Counted from the stretch's first letter, positions 11,181 through 60,095 are shown. The stretch: 64,000 bases of DNA from Dama dama (GCF_033118175.1 NC_083696.1:41153001-41217000); one strand, 5' to 3'. Notes: a model not told the origin generated them from the sequence alone. A program made the numbers and translations.

Positions 11181-11705
11181 CTTGGAAGGAAAGCTATGAC
11201 CAATTTAGATGGCATATTAAAAAGCAGAGACATTACTTTGCCAACAAAGGTCCATCTAGTCAAGGCTATGGTTTTTCCAGTAGTTATGTATGGATGCGAG
11301 AGTTGGACCATAAAGAAAGCTGAGTGCTGAAGAATTGATGTTTTTGAACTGTGGTGTTGGAGAAGACTCTTGAGAGTCCCTTGGACTGCAAGGAGGTCCA
11401 ACCAGTCCATCCTAAAGGAAATCAGTCCTGAATATTCTTTGGAAGGATGGATGTTGAAGCTGAAACTCCAATACTTTGGGCACCTGATGCGAAGAGCTGA
11501 CTCATTTGCAAAGCCTCTGATGCTGGGAAAGATTGAAGGTGGGAGAAGGGGACGCCAGAGGATGAGATGGTTGGGTGGCATCACCGACTTGATGGGCAGG
11601 ATTCTAAGTAAACTCCGGGAGTCGGCGATCGGCAGGGAGGCCTGGCGCACTGCGGTCCGCGGGTCGCAGAGCCGGACACGCGGAACGACTGCACTGACTG
11701 AGCTG
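11181..11705 (+). mobile_element. BovB LINE 3' fragment with GC-rich end
   Basis: Encodes remnants of the BovB C-terminus (VMYGCESWTIKKAEC, then MRVPWTARRSNQSILKEISP). The last ~90 bp (about 11607-11695) holds about a dozen CpGs, more than the other BovB copies here. Forms an inverted pair with the next copy. Confidence 0.9.
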
Positions 11706-11746
11706 CATTTCCATCCTCCGTCTCATCCACTTCTCTGGCCCTTGTT

Positions 11747-12180
11747 GTCGCTGTTGTTCGGTCGCTCAGGCGTGCCTGACCCTTTGTGACCCCACGGACT
11801 GCAGCACGCCAGACCTTCCCTGTCCTTCACCATCTCCCAGAATTTGCTCAAACTCACGTCCACTGACTTGGTGATGCCACCCAACCATCTCATCCTCTGT
11901 CCTCCCCTTCTCTTGCCACCTTCTATCTTTCCCAGCATCAGGGTCTTTTACAATGAGTTCTCTCTTCCTATCAGGTGGCCAAAGTATGGAGCTTCAGTTT
12001 CAGCATCAGTCCTTCCAATGAATATTCAGGGTTGATTTCCTTTAGGATTGACTGGTTTGATCTCCTTGCAGTCCAAGGGGCTCTCTAGAGTCTTTTCCAA
12101 TACCACAGTTCAAACAGAATCTATTCTTTGGCACTCAGCCTTCTTTTTGGTCCAATTCTCACATCCATACATGATTACTA
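11747..12180 (-). mobile_element. BovB LINE 3' fragment, inverted partner
   Basis: Reads the complement of the same BovB segment, from the tail (ggtcgctcaggcgtgcctga) through to the 'ccatacatgat' block. Only about 40 bp separates it from the plus-strand copy. Confidence 0.9.
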
Positions 12181-12585
12181 GGTACTGAGCCTTATTAGAA
12201 AATGTTAGTTTGGTCCTTACCTTTGAATGAATGTTTTAGCTGGGAACAGCGTTCCAAGTTGACACTGAATTTTAATATTATTATTCCTTTTGTCTTAAGT
12301 ATCTGTTGTGGTTGATAAGAAGTCTGCTGCCAATCTAACTTTCTTTATATGCAATCTCTCCAGTTGTTTTTAAGATTCTGTCTTTGGTGTTCTGTAGTTT
12401 CACTACAGCACATCTAGGAATGGCTGTGCTTTTCTTTACTCTCAATTAATTTTTTCTGGTGGAGGATTCATATTTGTCTCTAATGCTGGAAAATCCTGTA
12501 TCTACCATATTGTGTGACTTATTCTATTTTAACCTGCAGCAACTCCTATTTTACCTTCTCATTCTCTCCTGTACCTTCTCTTCCA
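12181..12585 (-). mobile_element. Old L1 fragment, antisense
   Basis: Contains the L1M-like antisense run 'gttttTaagattctgtcttt' followed by 'cagcacatctaggaatggctg'. Considerable divergence. Confidence 0.5.
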
Positions 12586-12587
12586 TT

Positions 12588-12912
12588 TGTTGTTTAGTTG
12601 CTAAGTCATGTTGGACTCTTTGTGACCCCATGGAACCTGCAACACACCAAGATTCCCGGTCCTTCACTATCTTCTGCAGTTTGCTGAAATTCATATTCAC
12701 TGAGTCAGTGATGCCACCCAATAATCTCATCCTCTGCCGCCCTCTTCTTTTGCCTTTAATCCTTCCCAGCGTCAGAGTCTTTTCCAATGAGCCAGCTGTT
12801 CTCATCAGGTGGCCAAAGGACTGGAGTGTTAACTTCACCATCAGTCCTTCCAATGCAATCCAGGCGACTGACCATTTCTTTCTGCAGGGCTACAGGCTCT
12901 CAAGAGTCTAGG
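12588..12912 (-). mobile_element. BovB LINE 3' fragment, antisense
   Basis: From ttgtttagttgctaagtcat through the BovB complement to ctctcaagagtc. More diverged than the copy before it. Confidence 0.85.
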
Positions 12913-13244
12913 CTAATCTTCATGATAATTTGTCAGCATGTGGTCCTTCCACATGCTAATAATACGAATTCAGGCTGCACATACCTGTCTGTGGTCCAGG
13001 CTTGGGGATTTCTCATCAATGTCTTTGCCCTTAGTTTCTTCCTACTGCCCTTGGATGGTCAGCATAGACTTTCTACTCCCCTTGCAGGCTCCAGCTGTCT
13101 TCATCCAGAAGAATTCATTCCAGCAATCCTGTGCCTCATAGGGTCTAAGGTTGCATCTTCTATCCTTATGTGAAATGAAAAACCTCAGCGCTCCCATCCC
13201 TGCATTCTGTCCATAACCCTGGGAGCTATGTTGACATCAACTAT
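12913..13244. other. Intergenic, possibly old L1
   Basis: About 330 bp between two BovB fragments. Its flavour resembles old L1 tail sequence, but I cannot assign it firmly. Confidence 0.3.
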
Positions 13245-13702
13245 AACCACAAAGGTCCGGATAGCCAAAGCTGTGGTTTTTCCAACAGTCAGGTACAGAT
13301 GTAAGAGTAGGACCATAAAGAAGGCTTAGCACCAAAGAATTGATGCTTTTGAACTATGGTGCTAGAGAAGACTCTTGAGGGTCCCTTGGACATCAAGGAG
13401 ATCAAACCAGTCAATCCTAAAGGAAATCAACCCTTAATATTCATTGGAAAGACTGATGCTGAAGCTTCAAAACTTTGGTCACCTGACACGAAGAGCTGAC
13501 TCATTAGAAAAGACACTGATGCTGGGAAAGATTGAGGACAGGAGGAGAAGGGCATGACACAGAATGAAATGGCTGGCATCATCGACTCAGTGGACATGAA
13601 TCTGAGCAAATTCCAGGAGACAGTGAAAGACGGGGATGTTTGGTGTGCTCTTCATGTGGTTGAAGACAGTCAGAAACGACTTGGCAACTGAACAACATAA
13701 CC
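13245..13702 (+). mobile_element. BovB LINE 3' fragment, diverged
   Basis: Reads the BovB end from 'caaaggtccggatagccaaa' to 'cgacttggcaactgaacaac', with many substitutions. Fifth BovB piece in 4 kb. From 13703 to 13922 I see only CT-rich DNA with no recognised element. Confidence 0.85.
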
Positions 13703-13922
13703 ACTCTGGCTTCCCTTTCTTTCTTCTGCCTCAATTATTTTCCTTCCTTCCTCCTTCCCCCATCGTCATCTCTTCCCTTGTTCCATTTCCCCCAAATCCA
13801 GATAATTAATGTAAAAAAAAAATTTTGTTTTCTAAACATTTCTCAGTATGGTCAGCTCACTCTATTGCCAGAAGTCCCTCATGTTCCCAGAAGTCTCCCG
13901 TACTCACTTTTCCCTTGGCCAC

Positions 13923-14262
13923 ATGGCGCAGCTTGTGGGGTCTCAGTTCCCTGACCAGGGCACCCAGGGACTGAAGCCCAGTCAGCACAGTGAAGGGCAT
14001 CCCCGGTGGCTCAGCAGTAAAGAATCTGCCAGCAGTGCAGGAAACACGGGTTCAATCCCTGGGTCGGAAGATCCCCTGGAGGAGGGCATGGCAACCCACT
14101 CCTGTATTCTTGCCTGGAGAACCCCACAGACAGAGGAGTCTGGCAGGCTACAGTCCATGGGGTTGCAAAACAGTTAAGACATGACTTAGTGACTAAATAA
14201 CAACAGGAGAGAGAAAGCACTGAATCCTGATCTCTAGACCACTAGGGAACTCCCACCCTAAC
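13923..14262 (-). repeat. CHR-type SINE, antisense, split
   Basis: Left half reads ctcagttccctgaccagggc and right half ends ccactagggaactccc, the reversed two ends of a CHR-2-like SINE. The Bov-tA at 13997-14210 sits between them. Confidence 0.65.
13997..14210 (+). repeat. Bov-tA SINE nested in CHR SINE
   Basis: Complete Bov-tA from ccccggtggctcagcagtaa to agacatgacttagtgac. It post-dates the CHR element it interrupts. Confidence 0.9.
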
Positions 14263-15500
14263 TCATTCTTTTTAAAAAAGTTATTTTGTAGAGCACATTT
14301 TTAGGTTCACTGCACAATTTGCAAAGGTTAGATGTTTCCCATATACACAGCCTCCCCCATTATTAACATCCCCCACAAGAATGGTGCTTGTGTTAATTAC
14401 AGTTAGTGAACCTACATCAACTTCTTGTCATAATCACTCAAGGTTCAAGGAACATCAGGCTTCATTCAGTGTTTCACATTCTATGGGTTTGGACAAATAC
14501 ATAATGACATGTATCCACCATTACAGTATCCTACAGAATAGTTTCCTTGCCCTAAAACTGCCCTGCCCATTCATCCCTCCTTCTCCCCAAACCCTGATCC
14601 TTTTACTGTCTATAGTTTTTGCCTTTTCCAGAACGTTACATGGTTGGAATCACACAATATGTTTTAACACTTTCAGATTAGCTTCTTTCACTTAGTAATA
14701 TGCATTTAAGTACCCTCCAGGTCTTTTCATGGCTGTGATAGCTCATTTGTTTTTAGCAATGACTAATACTCCTTTGTCTTCCTGTACCACTCACCTACTG
14801 ATGGACATCTTGGTTGCTTGCTTACAAGTTTTGGCAATTATGAAGGAATAAAGCTGCTATCAACATCCAGCGCAGGTTTCTGTGTTGACGCAAATTATAA
14901 ACTCTTTTGGGCAAATACCAAGCAGTGTGACTACTTCAATCATATGATAAGGGTATGTTTTGATTTGTAAGAAACTACCAAATTGTCTTTTAAACCAGCT
15001 GTACTATTTCGCATTCCCTCGGGCAACGATGAATGACTGAATTCCTGTTCCACATCCTCCCCAGCATTTGGAATGGTCAGTGTTTTGAATTTGGACCATT
15101 CTATTAATAAGAGGTGTGCAGTGGTATCTCATTTTAATTTGTAATTCTCAAATGACATATGACGTTGGGCATATTTTCATATGCTTATTTGCCAACTGTA
15201 TATCTTGGTGAAATATCTCTTCAGGTCTTTTTGCCCATTTTTAATCAGGTTGTTTTCTTACTGTTGAATCTTAAGAGTTCTTTGTATATTCTGGATAACA
15301 GTCCTTTATCGATGTCCTTTTTTTATCCTCTGACGCTCCTCACAGCATGTAGGACTTCCCTGACCAGGGCTTCAACTTGAACTCCTACAGTGGAAGAGCA
15401 GTCTTAGCCACTGGGCTGCCAGGGAGCCCCTCAGATGTGTCTTTTGCAAATATTTTCTTCTAGTCTGTGGCTTTTTTTTTCTCATTCTCTTGAATTTCCT
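14263..15500 (-). mobile_element. L1 3' region, antisense
   Basis: Shows the standard antisense L1M order: ttggaatcacacaatatgtt, ctactgatggacatcttggt, attccctcgggcaa, then tatattctggataacagtcc and aaatattttcttctagtctg. A CHR SINE interrupts it near 15348. Confidence 0.8.
15348..15430 (-). repeat. CHR-type SINE fragment nested in L1
   Basis: About 80 bp: acttccctgaccagggcttc through agccactgggctgccaggga. The L1 resumes immediately afterwards (cagatgtgtcttttgcaaat). Confidence 0.7.
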
Positions 15501-16247
15501 CATTTTTTTAAAAGAGAGAAAGTAAGTCTAGACAGGGAAAAGTAAGACACTCAGAAAAAGCTAGGTTTAGGGGAAAAAAAAAAGAAAGTAGGGTCTTTCT
15601 CCAATTATCCCAAATCACTGAGAAATTTCAGGCACAAGTTATAACATTTTCAATATGAAGAGTTAGTCATTTATAAAACTACTTCCCTTTTCATACCATT
15701 CAATAAAGTGCTGCTCAAGTAAAAAGAGGCTAAATTAGATTATTTTAAGGATGAGTTCAAGAAGCACTGAATCCCTGAAGATGGAGTTTCTAAATAAACA
15801 GAACAGGATGCAGTGGTGAAGCAGGCAGTCAGGGTTCTTTGGGAAGGCACTTAAAAAGGCTACGGACACGCCATGAAGCACAGCAGAGAAGGACAAGCAC
15901 CAGGAAAAGGCAGGAGGGAAGGGCCGCCCTCAGCAGCTGGCTCTCACTCAGGCTGACGGAAATTCTCTGATGGGGAGAGAGCTTTGAAAACAAGACAGAA
16001 CACACACACATACACAACACGTGCCTCATTTGTCCCAGAAGATAGACTATTAGTATCTTCTTCAAGAAATCTTACTGCCAGATTTCAGTGAAATTACCTG
16101 AGTACCAATACTGCAGCTGCCCCCAGCATGCCCAGTAACAAATTAACAACTCTACCAAGTGCTACAGGTTTATGAAGAAAAAGAACTGTATCACTACCAT
16201 ATGTCAACATTATTACAAACGCAACTACACATATATACAAATTTCTT
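15501..16247. other. Intergenic, no recognised element
   Basis: Downstream of the suggested PIWIL2 poly(A) signal. No repeat or coding block recognised. Confidence 0.4.
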
Positions 16248-16253
16248 TTTATT
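16248..16253 (-). terminator. Candidate PIWIL2 poly(A) signal
   Basis: AATAAA on the minus strand (tttatt on plus), the first canonical hexamer I found downstream of the PIWIL2 stop, giving a 3' UTR of about 1.77 kb. A variant TATAAA at 17666-17671 would give a shorter UTR. Confidence 0.35.
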
Positions 16254-16347
16254 TTCCACCCCATGACCCAGTCATTTCACATTAAGACTGAAATAACAAG
16301 GAAAGAAAACCAGGAGGAAAAAGTGAAGAAATGTTTATGCTATCTCA

Positions 16348-16510
16348 AGTATTTGTCTTTTCTGATTATCTAAGAGAAATGAGAATTAGGAAATCTAACT
16401 TCAAAAGAAAAATTCAAAATGCTTCCAAAGAGAACTGGAGAACTGTTAAGCCTAAAACCAGTGACCCAGTGTGCCTGATTCTGCGGTGTTTAAACCCCAG
16501 GTCTCAGCCC
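16348..16510 (+). repeat. Diverged direct duplication, copy A
   Basis: agtatttgtcttttctgatt and the ~160 bp that follow align base by base, with scattered changes, to 18717-18897. Not a family I recognise. Confidence 0.75.
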
Positions 16511-17226
16511 TTCGCTGTCCCTCACTCCACATGCAGCCGGAAACGCACAAGACCACCAGCCCCATGGCTGCTCAGCCTCTGCCTCATGCAGCAGCCAGCG
16601 CAATGCTAGGTTGGTTTTCTTCATCTAAGGAGTTTTAAGCTAAAGTTTCTCTTCTCACACACTGTCATATAGAATGAGAATTTCTGCGTCGTCCCTCCCT
16701 GCCACCACACCAAAAAATATATTAATAAATAAAATACACACACAAATAAATACAAATTCAAAAATATTAAATAAAACTGGCTTTTAAAAATCTAGATAAA
16801 ACAAGGTAAGACTGAATTAGCCCTGAAGGGACTGGAAGATTTTTAAACAGCGGAAAAATAAACACACACACACGAAACACTGAAACCCGCAGGCATAGTG
16901 ACAACTCTCTAAACTGAAACGTCTGGACTTTGGAAGGAGGGTCATGTTTCCCAAAGCCAACTTCTGGAAATCTTAATGCAGACTCAGAGAAATTCCTAAC
17001 AAAATGAGCTAGCAGCCGGGAAGAGAGTATTGAGCAAGGAAAGTGAGTAGTTCAATTTGCAAACATATCAACAGAAAAGAAAGTGACATACCGCAGAGAA
17101 AGGGTCAAGAAAAGCTCATGGCCTGTCATGAACCTTCAAAGCTGTTGAATTTCACATGTTCTGATTCTTAGTTTAAAAAACTGAAACTTACCAAAGGTTA
17201 GTAACAAGGACAAGGAGCAAAGGTAT

Positions 17227-17290
17227 GGGGGGGGTGGGGGGGAGGCGCGCGCGCGTGTGTGTCTGTGTCTGTGTGTCTGTGTGTGTGTGC
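17227..17290 (+). repeat. G-run, CG and GT alternating tract
   Basis: G8-T-G7, then alternating gcgcgcgcgcgtgtgtgt, then imperfect GT/CT repeats to 17290. On the PIWIL2 transcript strand this is C-rich and CA-rich, probably within the 3' UTR. Confidence 0.85.
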
Positions 17291-18018
17291 TGGAGGTCGG
17301 GAGAGGAAGGTAGGAAGACAGCAACACTGCATACTATAAAGCAACTGAAATATCCAGATAAAACTGCGTTTGTCCTCTCAGGAGGCAAGAAAGAACTAAA
17401 CACCCTTTCCAAAACTAGTTCAAGTCACGTGTCATCAACTCAATCCCTAGAGATGATTAGGTCAGCAAGAGTCTGAAAAGGACCCACCAGCTGGTTTCGC
17501 GACATGTCTTTCACATTTGCCAGCAACAGCCAAATCCTGAGAAACTATGCCTTCTTACCTTTCCCAGTTGCCCAAATAAAGTAGCTCTCTACTTTAAGAA
17601 CTTTGCAAAGACTTCATTCACTACCAGCTCTGGCACCAGAAATGGGAACTGCTTAGTAAGCAGAGTTTATAAGTGTAACTGCTGCTTCTTCAGGTTTCTA
17701 TGGCTTCTGTCAGCTTTGCAGACTCCTGAAGGGTCACCCATCTTCACCCACCCCATCTATATTGTAGCAGACTACCCCCATTTGCTCTACAAAGGCAACA
17801 AGACAATTTCTAGCTGAAATTTATGATGGAACCTGCTTCTCAGTGTTAACGGACTTAAAAGAGAAAAGAAAATGAAAAGAAAGATCTTCTGCTGGGTTGG
17901 TGAACGAGCAAACACCAACACGAACTCCCTTCCGGTCGCTGGGGACCCTGCACAGATGCGCTCACAGCTGAGCTCAGAAGTCTGCCTGCTCTGACCGGTC
18001 CGTGTCCTGACTGTCCAG

Positions 18019-56212
<38,194 letters not shown>

Positions 56213-56543
56213 CTTGGGAAAGAGACAAAAGACCTCTAGATCATACGGGGTATACACAGAGCAACATGAAAGGGACACGGGATGCCTGTGAGTACTTGAG
56301 GGTTCCAACTGCCAACACCTAGCACCAGAAGGCTCCAGCTGTCTCTTTTAGGAGACAGAACTCTCATCTCTTTTAAACAATGCCCCCCAAAAAGAGTGAA
56401 AAGATAAAAACTAAAAAACTGATAAAATCCACTACAGTCCTAAAATAAGGTACTCTAATCATCAAAATGATCAGTATCATCATTATTAGGAGGCAGTCTA
56501 CACAGAAACAACAGAACATTCTTAAAACTATATTTGCCCTCAC
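56213..56543. other. PIWIL2 upstream intron
   Basis: Intron 5' of the PAZ exon in gene orientation. Nothing recognised before the duplicated segment at 56614. Confidence 0.4.
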
Positions 56544-56613
56544 TAGCTGAAGGAAGAAATTACAACTGTTGGAGGACCACAATCGCAAGGCAAAGAGGTG
56601 AAAAAAGGTCATC

Positions 56614-56653
56614 GAAGCTTAGTGCACTCGTCCTGGAAGCTTTCTTTGTTCTG
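56614..56653 (-). repeat. Exact 40-bp copy of the PAZ exon start
   Basis: Identical over all 40 bases, and in the same orientation, to 56157-56196 inside the PAZ exon. On the transcript strand it starts CAGAACAAAGAAAGCTTCC. Flanks on both sides are unrelated to those of the exon. Frame continues NKESFQDECTKL, then Arg, then TGA at once. Confidence 0.95.
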
Positions 56654-57049
56654 ACGACAGACAGGGACCAGACACCAATTTCCTTGCTGGGTGAGAGCAT
56701 GGACTCTTCTGTGGGCCAGTGTCACCAGAGTACACTCCTTAGGAACACTGGTCCCGTGAGAAGTCTTGAGGGGGTGAAAAAGGTTCTACAATCAAAAAAT
56801 TGAGTCCATTCTTCATATTATAACCCCTTTCTAGAGGTTCACAACATACATTACCACATCAGACTGCTACAGAAAGAGGAACATGTTGAGTTTCATTCAC
56901 ATACAATTTACTAATAAACCCAGACTCCTCCCTGCCTTTTCCTTTTCGCTCCTTGAACAACTATCACCATTCTAGGTGATTAGCATCCTGCTGAACTTGC
57001 TGCAGTTAAGTGATGAAAAACCATCAGAAACTTGAAATAGTTCACACTG

Positions 57050-57240
57050 ACTACAGACCCTGGAGCCAAAATCTCCGTTCAAATCTTGGCTCTGCCACTT
57101 ACCAACATATGAGACTGAGCAAGTCATTTGACCTTGTGCTTCAGTTTCCTTGTGTCAAAGTGGAGTCAGAACAAACTGCCTAACTCACTGTTGCTGACAG
57201 AACTCCAAGACTTTATTCATGTAAAGCACTTACAGCATAA
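57050..57240 (+). repeat. MIR SINE
   Basis: ccctggagccaaaatctccg, then tcttggctctgccacttacc, then tttgaccttgtgcttcagtt, then catgtaaagcacttacag: MIR order. Well preserved for its age. Confidence 0.8.
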
Positions 57241-57544
57241 CACTGTGTTTTGAAATAAGATTAGAGATTTTATCACAGCTCATTTCATGAATTTTTGCTT
57301 CCTATTTACAAAGCTTTATTCAACAATACAACTATTTTTAAAAAATATTTTTAAATAAAACTCTTCAACTATGTTAATGGCTACATAACACTACTTTACT
57401 AAGTGGAGGGTACATTAATTCACTGGTCTTTTACTTTTTAAGTAGTAGTTATATTGTTTCACTCTTACAAATAACTGACTGAACATCTTTTACAAAGATT
57501 CTTCTATACTTAAACCTGTATCCTTGAGACAGATTTCCTATAAG
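57241..57544. other. PIWIL2 upstream intron, AT-rich
   Basis: Nothing firmly recognised. Contains a stretch resembling an old L1 tail (cctgtatccttgagacagat at 57518). Confidence 0.35.
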
Positions 57545-58562
57545 TGAATACCAGACCACCTGACCTATCTCTTGAGAAATCTGTATGCAGGTCAGGAAGC
57601 AACAGTTAGAACTGGACATGGAACAACAGACTGGTTCCAAATAGGTAAAGGAGTACGTCAAGGCTGTATATTGTCACCCTGCTTATTTAACTTATATGCA
57701 GAGTACATCATGAGAAACACTGGGCTGGAAGAAGCACAAGCTGGAATCAAGCTTGCTGGGAGAAATGTCAATAAACTCAGATATGCAGATGACACCACCC
57801 TTATGGCAGAAAGTGAAGAAGAACTAAAGAGCCTCTTGATGAAAGTGAAAGAGGAGAGTGAAAAAGTTGGCTTAAAGCTCAACATTCAGAAAACTAAGAT
57901 CATGGCATCCAGTCCCATCACTTCATGGCAAACAGATGGGGAAAGAGTGGAAACAGTGGCTGACTTTTTTGGGGGGCTCCAAAATCACTGCAGATGGTGA
58001 CTGCAGCCATAAAATTAAAAGACACTTACTCCTTGAAAGAAAAGTTATGACCAACCTAGACAGCATATTAAAAAGCAGAGACATTACTTTGCCAACAAAG
58101 GTCCGTTTAGTCAAGCCTATGGTTTTTCCAGTAGTCATGTATGGATGTGAGAGTTGGAATATAAAGAAGGGCAAGTGCTGAAGAATTGATGCTTTTGAAC
58201 TGTGGTGTTGGAGAAGACTCTTGAGAGTCCCTTGGACTGCAAGGAGATTCAACCAGTCCATCCTAAAGGAAATCAGTCCTCAGTGTTCATTGGAAGGACT
58301 GATGTTGAAGCTGAAACTCCAATACTTTGGGCACCTGATGCGAAGAACTGACTTATTTGAAAAGACCCTAATTCTGGGAAAGACTGAAGGCAGGAGGAGA
58401 AGGGGACGACAGAAGATGAGATGGTTGGATGGCATCACTGACTCAATGGACATGAGTTTGAGTAAACTCCAGGAAATTGGTGATGGACAGGGAGGCCTGG
58501 CGTACTGTGCTCCATGGGGTCGTAATGAGTTGGACACAAGTGAGCAACTGAACTGAACTGAA
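57545..58562 (+). mobile_element. BovB LINE 3' kilobase, longest copy here
   Basis: First block (57572-58000) encodes part of the reverse transcriptase: FQIGKGVRQGCILSPCLF, then the catalytic LRYADDTTLMAES box, then VGLKLNIQKTKIMASSP. A frameshift at the T/G runs near 57967-57976 breaks it. The later blocks (LPTKVRLVKPMVFPVVMYG; MRWLDGITDSMDMSLSKLQ) are separated by stops. It ends in gagcaactgaactgaactga. The 5' two-thirds, with the endonuclease, are missing, so it cannot move. Antisense to PIWIL2. Confidence 0.93.
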
Positions 58563-58698
58563 AAACCAGGGAATTACTCACTTAGAAGGGGCTAATTTTA
58601 TGGCACATTAATTATACCTCAATAATAAAAACTGAAATTAAAAAAAAAGGCTTCTCATTATGGCAGTATGAAGACGTCAGCAATTCTTTTCTATTAAC

Positions 58699-58916
58699 AT
58701 GCTGCTGCTGCTTAGTCACTTCAGTCGTGTCCGACTCTGTGTGACCCTATGGACTGTAGTCCGCCAGGCTCCTCTCTCCATGGAGATTCTCCAGGCAAGA
58801 ATACCGGAGTGGGTTGCCATGCCCTTCTCCAGGGGATTATCCCAACCCAGGGATCAAACCTGGGTAGCCTGCATTGCAGGCAGATTCTTTATTATCTGTG
58901 CCACCAGGAAAGCCCT
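58699..58916 (-). repeat. Bov-tA/Bov-A2-type SINE, antisense
   Basis: catgctgctgctgcttagtc then ccgactctgtgtgaccc to gtgccaccaggaaagccctt. The (TGC)n start marks the Bov-A2 linker. Confidence 0.88.
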
Positions 58917-59640
58917 TCTATTATTAAAAATACGTTCAGACAACTAACAGAAAATATGACGACAAATCCACAAATAAGGAATAGTCTCAATAGAGAAATA
59001 GAAACTGTAAAATAAATAGCACAAAAAAGGAGAAAGAAGAGAGTGAGGGAGAGAGAAGGGGAAGAGAGAGGAAGAGAGGGAGGGGAGAGGGGAGAAGAAA
59101 CTGTAGAGTTGCAAACAATAATGAAAATGAAACACTGATTAAGATGAACTCACAAGCAGATCTGAGATGGCAGGATAATAGCCTACAACATAGAGTAATA
59201 GAAACTGCTCAATGCAAAGAAGACAGAGAAAGATATTAAACACAAATGACACAAAATCCTGTGAGAGAATATCAAGATCCCAACCTAGAAATGAGAGTGC
59301 CAGGAGGAGGACAAGAGAGTAAAAACAAATATTAAAAGATACAGCAGTCTAAAATTTCCCAAATTTGATGAAAATCGTAACTTATAAATCCATAACTTCA
59401 ATGAATCTCAAGTATGATAAACACAGTAAGTACCACACCTACACATGGACAAACCCAAAGCCAAAGAGAATATCTTGACAACAGTAAGAGAAAAGTGATG
59501 CATCATACACAGGAGAACAACAATATAGTTAAAAACCTACTTTTCATCTCAAACTATGGAGACCAGAAGGCAGTGTAATGACATATTCAAAGGGCAGAAA
59601 ACTAGCAAGAAAACTGTATCCTGGGAAACCATTTTTCTTT
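58917..59640 (+). mobile_element. L1/HAL1 ORF1-like region
   Basis: tttcccaaatttgatgaaaa, then cacacctacacatggacaaa, then gaaaactgtatcctgg: an ORF1-like end block. A purine-only run interrupts it at 59033-59100. Broken frames. Confidence 0.55.
59033..59100 (+). repeat. GA-rich purine tract
   Basis: About 68 bases almost wholly A and G (gagggagagagaaggggaag). Confidence 0.9.
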
Positions 59641-59644
59641 TTCT

Positions 59645-59758
59645 TTTTAGCCGCGCCTCACAGCTTCTGGGATTTTATTTCCCCAACCAGGGATCAAACC
59701 TGGGCCCTTGGCAGTGACAGCATGGAGTTTTAAACACTGGAATAGCAGGGAATTCCCA
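59645..59758 (-). repeat. CHR-type SINE, antisense
   Basis: tttagccgcgcctcacagct, then ccccaaccagggatcaaacc, then gaatagcagggaattcccaa. Confidence 0.75.
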
Positions 59759-59764
59759 ACACTG

Positions 59765-60095
59765 CTTTTCAAAAGTGAAAATGAAGAAACAAGTCACAAA
59801 GGACCATACACTGCATGATTCCATATATATATGAAATGTCCAGAACAGGTAAATCTATAGACACAGAAAGTAGGTTAGTGGTTGCCTAGAACTAGGGAGA
59901 GGAATTTGACAGGGGGTAAGGTGGGTAATGGATAAGGGGTGAAGGGTTTCTTTTGATTGTAATGGAAATGTTCTAAAATTGATTGTAGTGATGGGTGCAT
60001 AATGAATATACTAAAAGCCATTAATGTTATCTTTTAAACAAGTGAACTGTATGGTATACAGTTAAATCTCAATAAAGCTGATTTAAAAAAATGAA
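59765..60095 (+). mobile_element. L1 3' end
   Basis: gatTccatatatatatgaaa, then gttgcctagaactagggaga, then atggtatacagttaaatctc and aataaagctgatttaaaaaa, the common L1MB-like end. Confidence 0.8.

Larger units (their letters stand above)
16254..18018 (-). other. Probable PIWIL2 3' UTR
   Basis: Contiguous with the stop codon at 18019-18021 and running to the candidate poly(A) signal. No recognised transposon. It contains a G-rich/Z-prone tract and one copy of a local duplication. The true 3' end is unknown. Confidence 0.45.

Noticed and set aside
57572..58000. Reverse transcriptase frame as a host gene or retron
   Set aside because: The sequence and downstream tail are those of the BovB LINE, matched by at least nine other pieces in the window.
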